Assembly (NCBI GenBank): GCA_963693285.1
Contig: OY848918.1
Location: forward strand, 6,329,876-6,393,875
Source: Xestospongia muta
Lineage: Eukaryota > Porifera > Demospongiae > Haplosclerida > Petrosiidae
Direction of reading: 5' to 3'
DNA length: 64,000 bases
A program made the translations under genes and the position numbers. The notes beneath the pieces are model-generated. The model searched no databases, was not told where the DNA came from, and saw only the letters and a list, made by a program, of their open reading frames with translations. Below, one piece after another: positions 49,344-61,942 of this stretch (the first letter of the stretch is position 1; every line of letters starts with the position of its first letter).

Positions 49344-49674
49344 TATTAATATTTATAATTATTATGAAATTTGTCTTTTTTCATTTTCTGACTATTAAAA
49401 ACATTATAATAAACAAATATTAACTACCTATTAATTTTACTACAAGTATAGATAATGCTCCATCAATTTATGTGATAAAATTTACTAGTAGTGCTGTGTG
49501 TAGCATAACATTAACTCATAATAACTAAATTGTTTTTATAGTTGCACTCTCCTCCCTTAAAGTTGGTTTCAAAAGCTTATTTAAGGCAAACTTGAATACC
49601 ATTTGCAGTTTTGGCTACTAGTAGCTACTTTTGCAGCAGTGAAGAATCTCCTGTGTTAGAGCTCTCCCTTATTC
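49344..49674. other. Spacer between COG8 copy 1 and gene G
   Basis: AT-rich. AATAAA at 49408-49413 is a plausible polyadenylation signal for COG8. Identity with duplication copy 2 stops at about 49560, leaving about 115 bases of sequence private to gene G before its first ATG. Confidence 0.45.
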
Positions 49675-52600
49675 ATGTCATCTGATGAAAGCTATATGAC
49701 TTCTGGTGGCAATCATAAACCACCTACTGAAGAAGAGACTAAGGATTTAAGCTCCAGTAAAATGGTGCCTGGCCTTGCAATTGACAAAGTTGGAGGTTCA
49801 TTTGGTTTCCCACCCTTTCAATTAATGAAGGAGTATTCAATGCCAGTAGTTTCTCCTACTCTATATGAAGGTACCTCTTAGTTTAAATATTTCAATGTTA
49901 GGTAATATATTTTGTTGTTCACAGGTTGTCGTGTTAATACCACATACCTTAAAGACTTGATATTCGACCAATCAAATACAGCTAAAATACGTCCAGTATT
50001 GTTGTCATTTGGTGGCCTTCCAGACAGTGGTAAAACAAGAGCAGTTTCTCATCTGATGACCTATGTTGACGAAAGTCATTTGAAGCCCATGACAAAGATA
50101 AAAGATAAGTTAGGAGCAGAAGGAATCACCTATTTTGAACTTGTTGCTGCTGGATTCCATCCACTAAGAAATCTAACTATCACTGAAGTTACTAAAGAGT
50201 CCAGTTGTGCTTTTGGCATACTCTCTGCTTTTACAAAAAAGCTATTGCAAAAACATAAACTGCCACTCTTCAACCTTGAAGGGCCACTATCCACTTTTGA
50301 AGACCATGAGTTAGAAGGTCATCTTCAGTACATATTCAGCTATATTTGTCAATATGAACATACTCCTAAAGGTACAATGGTGACTGACAAAGAACAAGAG
50401 TATGCTGCACAGCTGAAGGAGTTACTTCCAGTAGGTATTGCCCTTATTAACATTTGGGATATTGCCATCAACAGAACTGTTCGCCATTTTATGTCTGCAT
50501 TACGTGGTCTTCTTTACAACAGTCACATGTGGCTCTTTCTTGATATAGACCATGATCTGGAACGCCTTGATAAACCTCCAGATCTTAATCAAGAAAGTAG
50601 CAATCTCACATTAGCTAGAGATTGGTCAGTTCTTATGAAATGGCGTCCTCATCTTCATTACTTGGTTCGGTCAAGTAGAATGAGTGAAAGTAAACATGGT
50701 CTCAGAGAAGGTGTGTGTACTATATTTGCTAAGAATAAGGGCACTTGCAATGAAGATTTAAAGCAAAACGTTGAGAAGCTTCAGAGCAAAGTACAACAAG
50801 CTGCTAAACATATTGGTGTGTCTTCTCTCATAGAGCCAAGAATTGAGACGATTAATTTCAATGGTTCTGATATTCCTAATGATTCCAGTCATCGTCTTTA
50901 TCAGAAATTCCAACAGCTTATTTGTCAGACACCATATGAAGATATTCCTCTCTCTTGGATCTTTCTTCGCAGTTTGTTCTTCAGGTATCAAAAAATATTC
51001 ATAGCTAAATCAGAGCTCAAGAAGAAGGCTAAAGAATGTGGTATGGATGATGCATCAGTTACCAAGTTTTGCGAGTTTTACACTTCCTTTGGCAGTATAT
51101 TTGATCTTAGTCTCGTTAATCCAGATTATCCCTATGTCATAGTGAAACCAATGGGTTTTCTGGAATCTTTGGATAAGTTATTATATCCTAAAGATATCAT
51201 CTGTCAAGATTATCCAACATTAGTCAATGGTATCATACCTGGGAAAGCACTCAAAGAGGTCTTCAAAGAGGAAGAGAACTGGTCAGCATTCATTGAAGCC
51301 CTATTATCTATTAATTTAGCCACACGCGTGCCTTGTTCTTATATAAATATACCTGATCTTGATCCCAATGAAGTGTACTACTTTATTTCTTTATGTCGTA
51401 AAGGGGATATCATAACAGAAGCTGATCCTACAGCAGTTCATCTCATTACCAGTATTGATACGCCACATGTTTTTAAGCAAGCCTTGTTTGCTAAGCATCT
51501 CTTGCGATCATTGCAAGCACCAAAGCTTATACCATCTAGTCACCTTAACCAAACGATCATCAAAGAGACTTCTACTGGTGTTACTGTCACTCTGGTGTCT
51601 TATAGTCCTGCTATTAGAATATCAATTAGCCCAGCCAGTTATGAAGTTTGCTCCGTTATAGTGAAAGCATACAATGAGATTGCAGAAACATATAAAATTG
51701 AAACTATCAAATACAAATTTGTTATGATATGTGCCAAAAGTGGAGTTCCTGACGTACGACGTATCCCATCTTGTCAGTACCACATACTACCAGATGACGA
51801 GCTCTGTGATGAATGTAAAAATGCTGGGCGTATTAATGATCAGTTAAAAGCTTGGAATAAAGCATTGAATGAGGTTAGTCATCACGCATTGAGTATTTGG
51901 TTTATTTTACTTCTCTTTTCTTTTAGCATCCAATTCCTTCAAATTGCAAACCAGATGAAGGTAAGTGTTATTACAAATGTCCATTAATAGTACTAGTTAA
52001 TAATTATATGTATTTATTGGATGTTATATAACAAATCTAAGAAGCACACATCATTATAACTTGCAGTATTGATGACACTCTTTACAAGTTTAAAAATATT
52101 TTAATAGTTTCTTTCCCTTTACATTTATAAGATTACATCACACAAATGTTCTGAATTAAATTTAGAAGGGCCGAAAAAATTTTTATTCTCTTAATAAACA
52201 AAACAAACAATACCTTTATTCTCTATAGCAATTAAAGTAGCTATACCATGAAAGGAATTTGTTTTATTACATTACCTATCCCAGTTCCAGGAATTGATGC
52301 AGGACTGCAATATTTATCCACTACCTCCTGGAATTGACATAGTCTTTGTTAAGTCCAGGAACTACTGAGTGGGATATGTATTACAATTTCCATTAATGGC
52401 AACTGCTTTAATAACAGTTTATTTAACTGCTATGATTATAACAAGAATAAAGACATTTGTTGTTATATGCAGAAATTCTTTAAGAACAAAGGAAGATCAA
52501 CTCACTCTTTAATATATTAATGTTACTTGCACATGCTAAACCTTATTATAATGTTCATACTGTTTAAGTTTAATAATTAGTGCATGTACATTCATTTCTT

Positions 52601-53154
52601 AGGATTGGTAGCTTTATATTACTTATTTTCAAAAATTCCATTATTATTGTATCTTGCCTAAAAAACACATGATGAGTTCATGTCATTGTTGATACAGTTT
52701 GTGTCCCAATTTTCAGCTATGGATGTGCTTACATAATCTAAATCAACTATATAGATCAACTTAATTTACTTTTTATTCTATTATAATAGAGCTAAAACTA
52801 TCTGAGCTCGCTCACATTGCTGAGCAGATTGCATCATGTGATCCAACTGTTGTTGCCAAAACACTTGGATTCCAGGATTTGAGCCAATTTCAAGAAACCG
52901 AAGGAGAAAGATGCATTCTTGAAATGCTGCTGGCTTGGAACAGAAAAAAGCAGTCACAAGTTGAGTGCAGAAGAGAGTTAGCAAGGAAATTACTCAACAT
53001 GAAATACGTATACAATGGAGTACCTGAGAGGAAACCAGATTTTGAAACCCTTGCCAAGGAACTAGACATTTATGGTATGCTCCTATATTATATATTTATA
53101 AAACTAATCTGTTTGTTTTTTTCTTGTTTAGCACAACATTTAAAAACTCAGTGA
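49675..53154 (+). CDS. Array gene G (short form, intact): NTPase-COR with Death-like domain
   Basis: Exons 49675-49870, 49925-51873, 51927-51960, 52790-53074, 53132-53154 give 828 codons ending AQHLKTQ-stop. P-loop GLPDSGKT is at residues 96-103. The G3-like segment is INIWDIAINR, followed by the COR-like part (PLSWIFLRSLFF) and CQYH-x7-CDEC. The Death-like exon includes MLLAWNRK...RRELARKLL...LAKELDIYG. Intron 3 is unusually long (829 bases) and holds a 433-base segment also present at 54598-55027. No lesion is seen. Like C, it lacks all of the second NTPase, ZU5 and CARD exons, and its last exon is a few codons long. Confidence 0.8.
52213..52645. repeat. 433-base repeated segment in intron 3 of gene G
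   Basis: Nearly identical to 54598-55027. It contains tatcccagttccaggaattg and, about 90 bases on, an imperfect inverted partner ending gagtgggatatgt. It could be a short mobile element, or simply a piece of gene G intron copied into the relic region. No coding capacity. Confidence 0.65.
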
Positions 53155-53624
53155 AGCTCATGAAAGCTGTATGGTATTACATGAGCGCAATATTATTTGA
53201 ATGGTTTGCTTGTTAATTTTAATTTTTGTAACAATAATGTATAACTAACTGTACCTCTTGTTTCTGATGACGATGCTCCTTCATCTGAGCTATTTACACC
53301 TATTGTAGACTGTTGATAAATTTATTATTTGTTTATATTACAATATAATTTTATGCTGCTGTTATTATTGAAATATTATAATATTAATATCAGTTCAGGG
53401 TGGAGTTTCCTTCAACTAGAGTAGTTTCAAATATCACCTATAAACTCAAAATTGACAGATGATGGCAAAACAACTCCTATACAACTCAGATTTGATTCCA
53501 AGTTCAAATTAGGGATCTTCTGGTAGGACTAATTCTATTATATACTTGTACCTATAATATGATTGCCGTCTGCTTTTATAACTGCAGTACAGGTGTTAGT
53601 CTTCAGCCTTCTTATCATTTAATA
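53155..53624. other. Sequence downstream of gene G
   Basis: About 470 AT-rich bases with no ORF of note, leading into the COG8 relic. Nothing further is recognisable. Confidence 0.4.
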
Positions 53625-54343
53625 CAGTTCCTTCATCTATTAGAATCCAAAGTGTGTTGCGGTGTACTGTGTAGGAGGTCGGTCACATTGACTCATTGTT
53701 CAATCAATGTATGTAGTTGAGACAATGCTGACTTTAGGGCTCTCATTATGCCGATATTTATCAGAGTTACCCTCTAATTGTTCCAATTGTCTGTTAGGAA
53801 TGATAAATGTGAGTATGTCATTATGCACATGTACTATAACTGGTATTGATGGGTGTGTCACTTCTATTTTAAATAATAACTAACTAGTAATAACTTGTAA
53901 ATGTACATCTAGATAATATTATAGATGGACATGTCCCTTATTGTTATTTATGGGAGTGACTTTTAACATATCTTCACTATTTAAAATTGCTCATACACTT
54001 TCAACTTCTTATTTCTCTCTTTAGCTTCCATGATACCAGAAAAATAAGATACCAGACTTTTTTGTTGTTTTGTAAGCAGTTTGGTACAGATGCTTAGGAC
54101 ATTAGTACTAAGTAAGTCACGAGACTATCATGTGACTTATATACTACAACAACGTTGTGTCACATGAATATCGTATGACTGTAGTATTCATTGTTTTAAA
54201 TTATAGAAATGCTTAAATTCAATTGTCTCTTTCAAGACATTGATGGAGACCAGTGTTCGTAATGGGTACTATAACAAGGCACTGGAACTGAGTTCTCATG
54301 TACAAAGAATAAAGAAGAAAGAAACATTCCTATAATAAAGGTA
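53625..54343 (+). pseudogene. COG8: Scrambled COG8 relic (third copy)
   Basis: Three damaged COG8 pieces lie in the wrong order: exon 9 (about 53625-53815, with internal deletion after CAATGTATGTA), the acceptor and first bases of exon 10 fused to exon 4 (about 54012-54112), and exon 5 with an internal deletion (about 54233-54341, TLMETSVRNGYYNKALELSS-like). Substitutions are many, so this copy is older than copies 1 and 2. It cannot encode COG8. Confidence 0.8.
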
Positions 54344-54356
54344 TAATGTGATGTCA

Positions 54357-54540
54357 TGATAATGTGTCCATTTATTTGCTGTATATGTCCATTTATTTGT
54401 TCTGTACGTCCATTTACTTGTTCTATATGTCCATTACTGATTTTATGTGTCAATTTACTAGTTCTATATGTCCATTTACTGATTCTATGTGTCCATTTAT
54501 TAGTTCTATATTCCCTTTTACTGATTCTGTTTATGAATTG
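54357..54540. repeat. COG8-intron-5 minisatellite in the relic
   Basis: Units of tgtccatttacttgttctat follow the exon 5 relic just as they follow exon 5 in the two full copies. This confirms that the relic derives from genomic DNA and not from a processed transcript. Confidence 0.8.
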
Positions 54541-54597
54541 ATTATATTTACTTTATTCATTAGCTTGTTTACCATATTACTATTCTTTGCCTTTATG

Positions 54598-55027
54598 CCT
54601 TTATTCTCTATAGCAATTAAAGTAGCTATACCATGAAAGGAATTTGTTTTATTATATTACCTATCCCAGTTCCAGGAATTGATAAAGGACTGCAATATTT
54701 ATCCACTACCTCCTGGAATTGACACAGTCTTTGTTAAGTCCAGGAACTACTGAGTGGGATATGTATTGCAATTTCCATTAATGGCAACTGCTTTAATAAT
54801 AGTTTACATAACTGCTATGATTATAACAAGAATAAAGACATTTGTTGTTGTATGCAGAAATTCTTTAAGAACAAAGGAAGATCAACTCACTCTTTAATAT
54901 ATTAATGTTACTTGCACATGCTAAACCTTATTATAATGTTCGTACTGTTTAAGTTTAATAATTAGTGCATGTACATTCATTTCTTAGGATTGGTAACTTT
55001 ATATTACTTATTTTCAAAAACTCCATA
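54598..55027. repeat. Second copy of the gene G intron 3 segment
   Basis: Matches 52213-52645. Its right end abuts the middle of a gene-F-type exon 11 with no splice site between, marking a recombination join. Confidence 0.7.
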
Positions 55028-55599
55028 AAAGCCAAAAGTGATCCTGACACAGCAGAAGTTTTTCATTATCCAGTTCCATTACATGGAGTGAGCAAACCAC
55101 AACAGATATTTATTTATTTATCACTGAGAAATATTTCACCAGTCGAAGGTAACTTCATATTATCTCACATTTCAAGTTTGTGTACATTCACTTACCTATA
55201 GGTCCTCAAGCTATTTTAGAAACAGATAATATGACATTTGATATAGAGAAAGCTAAGGAAATAATACAAGCAATTCTGAGGAAACACTATGATTCATTAG
55301 GTGATCTGATTCACAGTGATCTTCTGCAAAAAGTGACACAAAGAATGTACGCGGCTGGTTTAGTATCAGTCTCTGTCAATAGCTCACCAAATTTCGATAA
55401 TCTCATGAAAGAATATGGTGTTGTATTGAGAGTATGTAGGGACTGTTCCAAATTTATAACTTATTGTCGAACATTTATAAGAATCCTTTATGATCAAGGT
55501 GGTCCATTAAAAATGATTAGTGAAGTCATAGATGATAATTGGGATAAAGAAATGAAGGAACAACTTCATATAAGTTTAAATTTCACAGCAGAACACTGA
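55028..55599 (+). pseudogene. 3' fragment of a long-form array gene (F-like exons 11-12)
   Basis: The second half of exon 11 (55028-55148: AEVFHYPVPLHGVSKPQQIF) and a complete exon 12 (55202-55599) survive with good splice sites and an open frame. They encode the same C-terminal helical domain as gene F, ending LNFTAEH-stop. Everything upstream (NTPases, Death, ZU5) is missing, so there is no way to make the protein. It marks the left edge of duplication II copy 2. Confidence 0.8.
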
Positions 55600-57943
55600 G
55601 CTATTTTGTTACATAATATATAGTTTGCTGCCTTGTTATATATTACTGATTTGTTCATCTGTTATAATGAAAAATTTAGGTATTTTATTTAATAATGCTC
55701 CTGCTGTAGATATCATTTAATTTTGCTAGCTCATTCTTCTCCATCTTTTATTATTAATATTGTTATATTGTTTATTGTTGAGCTGATAATGAACTTACCA
55801 TGTGTGGTATATAATATTATGGACACTGATACAAGACCCATTAATCAAAAACATTCATAATGTCTGGACTTTTATGCTGTCTGGTAATGATGCAGTTTGT
55901 GCTGTTGTCTCATATTTTATTTAGGTGCATGCTGAGTCAATGTGTGGCAGCAAAAAAGTTAACAAAAGAAAATCATGTTTATTTTTTAATGCTGATGGAG
56001 CTCTTGAAATGTGTGATGATCTTAATAAAGAATGTTCAAGAATCAAATATCAAAATATTTCCAAAAGCTGGATTATGTTTAATTAGTAATTAAGCAAATT
56101 TAATTACATTTTAAAGACAGTAAATGTTTTGTTGTTCTTCAAACTACAATAGCTAGTGAACACTGAGGAAGTAGTGTAACAACTCTGTCACAATAATTTC
56201 TGCGAATGCATATTACTACTCTTTTGACTATACTTTTCCCTATGAAAGGAAATTTAAAAACAGTGCTTTATAAATCTAATTGAGTTTTATTATTTAATTA
56301 GTCTAGCTAGGCTAAGATAGCCAGACTCTCCTATTTCTCAAAGAGGAGGGGCTAACTAGCTTGGAATGGGATTTTCTAGCTTATAGAAGACGTAAGAAAG
56401 ATGGAGAAGGTTAGTACTGAGTCCGAATTAAACCCTAGCTATTATTTGCTGTTTAGAGGTTTTTGAAACGTTAATAGTAATAACGTAGTGCCTATAGTTT
56501 CTGTAGGAAGTTTATACTTCATTATAATTAATATTTAAGGTTAAGGGGTTGGGATCAGTTATATACACAACAAAATATGGACTTCCTGTACTGCCTAATA
56601 TGGTAATATTGCTGCATTTAGTATCATTAGTATGATATATCAAATACTACCTGCTATTGTAACTGTGAAGTCTCCCTTTTCTAGGCACACACCTTTGAAT
56701 TCTCATATTAATGAAACTATGAAAACTTTTTTATAAAATTACTAGTGATGTTTGTCTATGTTAACTCCATAAAAATTTAAAGAAAGACAATAGCAGAATG
56801 GCATAGCATTTAAGGGTATATAACATTTTGAATTCCTTAGTGATGATTAATATTGTCTTTCATATAATGATAGCAAATGTACAATATCATTTATATGGGT
56901 GGAGTACACTATTGTTATCCCTATTTATAATAGAGACAATTTGTTCATTTTCTTAATTCCTTTTTAACTTGTAATATTATATATTATGTCCTCTTCTTCC
57001 TTCAATATCAGTACCAACATCACATATATAGAATAGAGTGTTATCACCTGATTATTTCTTTGTAGCATTGATGACTTGTTCATGCATTGTCTATTATTAA
57101 TGCATCATACCTAGTCCATTGTAGTCATGACCAATTCCAGGAAGTGACAAGTGCATGGTAGGCATTGCTATAAAAACTATTTCTCTGAAATTTCTGTGTT
57201 AATATCCCTATGAAAACTGTTATTAAAAACTAACTGTCATAAATGTTGACACTAACAATAGGACAATCATAGTGAGTAAAATAAATATTTATATACACTT
57301 TGTTGGGTACAACAGAACAGTTCCTTCAAATTGCTGCATTGGCATGACAGATTCATTGATCATCATGTCTCACTACCTAATTGTAAATATTACTAATTTA
57401 AATAGCAATATTAATAAGTTATATAGTGCTCAAAGAGAAATAATGCTGATAGGCAGGAAATAATAATGATATCTTTGCATGTGTTGACATGTATGAATGG
57501 AATATTATTGTTGAATTTGTGATTTTCATGATTTGTTATATATTTAACACCTGTGCCAAGGAAATAACAGGTTAGTGTTATAAAATGTTTATTTCAGAAA
57601 ACAAATATGAGTATCACATGAAACGTTAAGCTTGGTCTCTCATTAAATGGTTATTATCCATTATTCTTAACAAGACCTCAATGCAAGATATTTACTCATT
57701 AAGCTCCACCCACATCCTTATGAAATTAGGTTGAAGTCTTCAGCTGTGGACTATATACGAATCTATTAGAAAGTATTCTTGCATCCATCACTGCTCATGA
57801 TGTATTTAATGTGATCTACACTGCATTTATAGAATCAATACCCAGTTCCTGTTGTTTGATCTGCTTATAGTGAGTTTAAATGTTTACAAAATGTACAATA
57901 AAGTCTTTGTTGTTTATCAAATGATTCCATTCACTGGCTCACA
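55600..57943. other. Spacer before COG8 copy 2
   Basis: Duplicate of 43291-45592 with the same contents: decayed HAETM ORF near 55925, promoter-like block near 56200-56485, and the region homologous to sequence upstream of genes B and E. No gene seen. Confidence 0.5.
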
Positions 57944-58799
57944 ATGGCTGAAGATATAGCTTTATTTTCATCATTATTTCAAGGAGCTTTTTCAGGTAAT
58001 AAACTAGATTGTACTGTTGTGGTAATATTAATGACCCTACATGAATAATCACATGACTGTCATGTGACCATATAGAAGAATGGAAGAGAGATCCTGAATT
58101 TATCAAGTACCTATCAGAGCTGACTTCATTCTCAATTAGTCGATTAAGTGAGTCAAAACAATACACCTGTTAGCATATTTCATTTTCTAATATCTCATAT
58201 CCATTTTTATGTTAGCACGGGAACCAGTCTTGATCAAGGAGGAACAGGAATGTGTCTTAAACTCAACTCAAAAACTAGCATTTAACAATTACAAGACATT
58301 TATACAGACAGCTGAATGTTTTAGAGAAGTATTTAGAGATGTAAGTAAAAAAATGATTTACCTATTGACTCTATTTTCTCTTTAGTTCATAGCAGTTGAG
58401 AGCCATGTTGGTTTACTAGTTGAAAAGATACCAGACTTTTTATCATTTTGTAAGCAGTCTGGTAAAAATGCTCAGGACATTAGTACTAAGTAAGTCACAA
58501 GACTATCATGTGACTTGTATACTGCTATTACATCATGTCACAGAGCCTTACATAACTGTAGTGTACATTATTTTATATTATAGAAATGTTAAATTCAAAT
58601 GTTTCTTTCTAGACATAAAATGAACTCGTTAGCTTTATTTCACCACACCCAGTTACTGGAGGTTCTGGAAATACCTCAGTTGATGGAGACCTGTGTTCGT
58701 AATGGGTACTATGAGGAGGCATTGGAACTGAGCTCACATGTACGTAGAATGGAGAAGAAACAAACAAACATTCCTATAATAAAGGTATATGTCATGATA

Positions 58800-58990
58800 A
58801 TGTGTCCATTTACTGGTTCTATGTGTCCATTTACTGATTCTATATGTCCATTTATTAGTTCTATATGTCCATACTGATTTTATGTGTCCATTTACTAGTT
58901 CTATGTGTCAATTCACTAGTTCTATATGTCCATTTACTGATCCTATGTGTCCATTTACTAGTTCTATATACTTTTTACTGATTCTGTTTA
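58800..58990. repeat. Minisatellite in intron 5 of COG8 copy 2
   Basis: Same unit of about 20 bases as at 46446-46660, with fewer units, showing copy-number change since the duplication. Confidence 0.8.
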
Positions 58991-60082
58991 TTCATTGATT
59001 ATATTTACTTTATTCATTAGCTGGTTTATCCTATTACTATTCTATATGTCCATTTATCAGGTCTACGTATCCATTCCTGACTCTATACATCTATCTATTT
59101 GTTCCACTCATTCATCCATTAATTTGCTTTATATGTTTTATATGTCCATTTATTTGTCATATACATCCATTTCCTTTCTAATATATCCATTTACCTGCTT
59201 TATGCATCCATTGTTAGAATATTGCAGATGACACTGAGCGATGCTGTAATCTAATGTTAAACCAGCTGGTACAACAACTCCAAGGAAACTTACAACTTCC
59301 TGCTTGTCTGAGATTTGTTGGTCTTTTAAGACGAATGGGGATTTTCTCCGAAACACAACTTAGACTGAAATTTTTACAAGTATGTTGCATAAATCTGTAT
59401 GGTTGCTATGGTAACTGTGTCCACTACAGGCTAGAGATCATTGGTTGCAGTCAGTTTTGTCAACCATACCAAAAGATGATCGTAAATCATGTGATTTTCA
59501 TGTGATAATCACATGATCACATTTCTTTTACAGCTTACATGCATATTAGTAAAAAACTATTGAGGCTTGTCGAGTTCACCTGTTTGATATTGTCACACAA
59601 TATAAAGCTATTTTCCCTGACGATGACTCCATCTTAGCTGGTATCCATGGTAACACTGGAAAACAAGCAGATGGAACTCTATTTTGTGGCTGGTTGAATA
59701 GCAAAATACGTGAAAGTGGAGTTGTGTATTCATTTTGTTTCCTGTGTATCCATTTTGTTGATCTTCTATTTCATTACCATGTTATCTTTCCATTTATTAA
59801 TACTGTGTTAGTGTGTGTGTGTGTCCATTATATCAACTGACTATCTGTCCATTAATCTAGATATGGCAGTTCCTTTATCTATTAGAGTCAGATTTACGTC
59901 GTGGTGTAGGAGGTCGTATTGACTCTTTGCTCAATCAATGTATGTACTTTGGACTCTCATTTAGTCGAGTGGGCGCTGACTTTAGAGCTCTGATTATGCC
60001 AGTATTTATAAGAGTTACCCTCCAGTCCTTCCAGTTGTCAGTTAGAAATGCGAAACATCAGTATGTTATTATGTACATGTAT

Positions 60083-60315
60083 ATATGGGTGTGTCCCTTT
60101 AATGTGGTTTAAAAGATGGGTGTGTCCTTAGGTAACATATAGATGGGTGTGTTCCATGATCAATACTGTAGATGAGTGTCCCTTGTAGCTAAATGTGGGT
60201 GTGTCCCTTTAATGTGGTATATAAGATGAGTGTGTCCTTAGGTAACATATAGATGGGTGTGTTCCATGGTCAATACTGTAGATGAGTGTCCCTTGTAGCT
60301 AAATGTGGGTGTGTC
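60083..60315. repeat. Minisatellite in intron 9 of COG8 copy 2
   Basis: About two units of the 110-base repeat, against about three in copy 1 at 47750-48075. Confidence 0.75.
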
Positions 60316-61589
60316 TCTTTCAATTTCTGTTTTTGCTATATTTATAATTCACTCTATTTCTCATATCTCTGTAGTTTTCACGATGCTATGAAACACTTCA
60401 CCCTCACACAACCCATCTCCACCCTCTCATCCACTCTTCCTACTTCCACTTCATTCCTCTCCCCTCCTCACTCTCTTTTACCCTTCCAACCTCTAGTCAT
60501 CCTAACTAATACACTTATAACATCATTTAATGAACTCCGATCTTGTACATCTGTTGCTCTAGGACCGGAAGTTAGTAGAGAGATAGAGAGACTGATGCAA
60601 AGCACAGTTCATGATGTCATAGAATATCATAGGTATGATAACATACTGTATATTACAAATACTAAACTAGAACTAGAACTGTTTGTATTTTGGCTTTATT
60701 TCTACTCTATTAATGGATTAAGTACAAGGTTGTCCCACTCTAGGTACAGTTGAGCCTCTCTTTACATGTACACCATTATGCCTAACCTAATATTCTAATT
60801 GAAGGGATGTCCTTTTGAAATTGAAATATTTTATTTCCATTCTATTATAGGATTGAGAATGGGACCTTCACTAAGAATGAGACTGAGGCCTTCAAGTATC
60901 TCTGTAGAGTAATCATTGTAGATTTCCTTCCGTTTATTGAGCGATGTCTAACCACCATGTTTCCTGAAGAAACAGTACAAAAGATAGCATCAAGAACTCT
61001 CTTAGTTACCAAATCATTACCTCATCAAGAGAAGGGAAAATCCCTATCATTATCATCGTCAACACGACAGAGAGTGGTGATTAAAGTAGGCATTAATGCT
61101 AAATCATTAGCAGAACCTCTTCGCGAGTTAGTCCCTGAGGTTTTTGATGAAATTGAAAAGGAAGAAATGATTAAATCAATGACACAGCTACAGAACTCAC
61201 TCTTAGAACCAACCACACCTACGATGACATCATCACTTCCTACAACACAAGAAACAATAGCGTTGACCACACCTACTATGACATCATCATTACCAGGAAC
61301 AATCCAAGATACAGAAATTACTAAGAGATCAGAAGAACAAGCTTTAACAACCAAGACAGGAGATATAGTTAATGATACTCATAATAGAACTCCAATAGCA
61401 CAAGTTAATAAACCTACTCATGTTAGTTCTAGTGTACCAGCTGTTCTATCAAGTAACACTGGTCCACATCCTCTTCCTATTACCTCATCGTTATCTGGTT
61501 GGGAGGAGTTTGGTGCAGGTCATAATGCATACTCATCAGAGTTAGGTACTAAGTTATTAATAGGTGATAATGATAATACCACTAGTTAA

Positions 61590-61942
61590 TATTAATATTT
61601 ATAATTATTATGAAATTTGTCTTTTTTTCGTTTTCTGACTATTATAAACATTATAATAAACAAATATTAACTACCAATTAATGTTACTACAGGTATAGTT
61701 AATGCTCCATCAACTTATGTGATAAAATTTACTAGTAGTACTGTGTGTAGCATAACATTAACTCATAATAACTAAATTGTTTTTATAGTGGCATTCTCCT
61801 CCCTTAAATCAACTTTGAAAGTTGAGACAAAGCCCTTGCCATATATATTCTACTATTAGCTAAATAATACAGCAATCAAATCAATCAAGGTATGTGAATT
61901 TCTTTTATCATTTTATTATGAACTTTTTATTGTCAGCACAGA
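61590..61942. other. Spacer between COG8 copy 2 and gene H
   Basis: Matches 49344-49560 up to about 61800, then sequence private to gene H. A CAG acceptor-like site (tattgtcag at about 61937) lies just before the ATG, so a 5' non-coding exon ending near 61890 (aatcaag/gtatgtg) is possible. Confidence 0.4.

Larger units (their letters stand above)
41908..49560. repeat. Segmental duplication II, copy 1
   Basis: Runs from the middle of gene F exon 11 through the satellite, spacer and COG8 copy 1 to just before gene G. It matches 55028-61800 (COG8 offset 12,351) with only scattered differences. The main length change is the 88-bp satellite, which has about nine units here and one in the other copy. 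Confidence 0.85.
57944..61589 (+). pseudogene. COG8: COG8 copy 2, frameshifted and missing a splice donor
   Basis: Exon pattern: 57944-57995, 58076-58147, 58216-58340, 58386-58489, 58613-58784, 59218-59379, 59430-59481, 59534-59705, 59861-60060, 60375-60632, 60851-61589. Exon 8 has two extra A bases at about 59551 (six A where copy 1 has four), which destroys the frame inside HISKTIEACRVHLF. The donor after exon 8 reads AAA-AT where copy 1 has AAA-GT. The other exons are open, and the last exon keeps the long Thr/Ser-rich tail (about 153 codons) that copy 1 has lost to a stop. Two hits in one exon argue for real decay. If exon 8 were skipped, the join of exon 7 to exon 9 would be out of phase. 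Confidence 0.8.
55028..61800. repeat. Segmental duplication II, copy 2
   Basis: Counterpart of 41908-49560. The satellite is a single unit. The spacer, the promoter-like block and COG8 are all present with few substitutions. On the right the match ends at about 61800, just before gene H, as copy 1 ends just before gene G. Confidence 0.85.
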
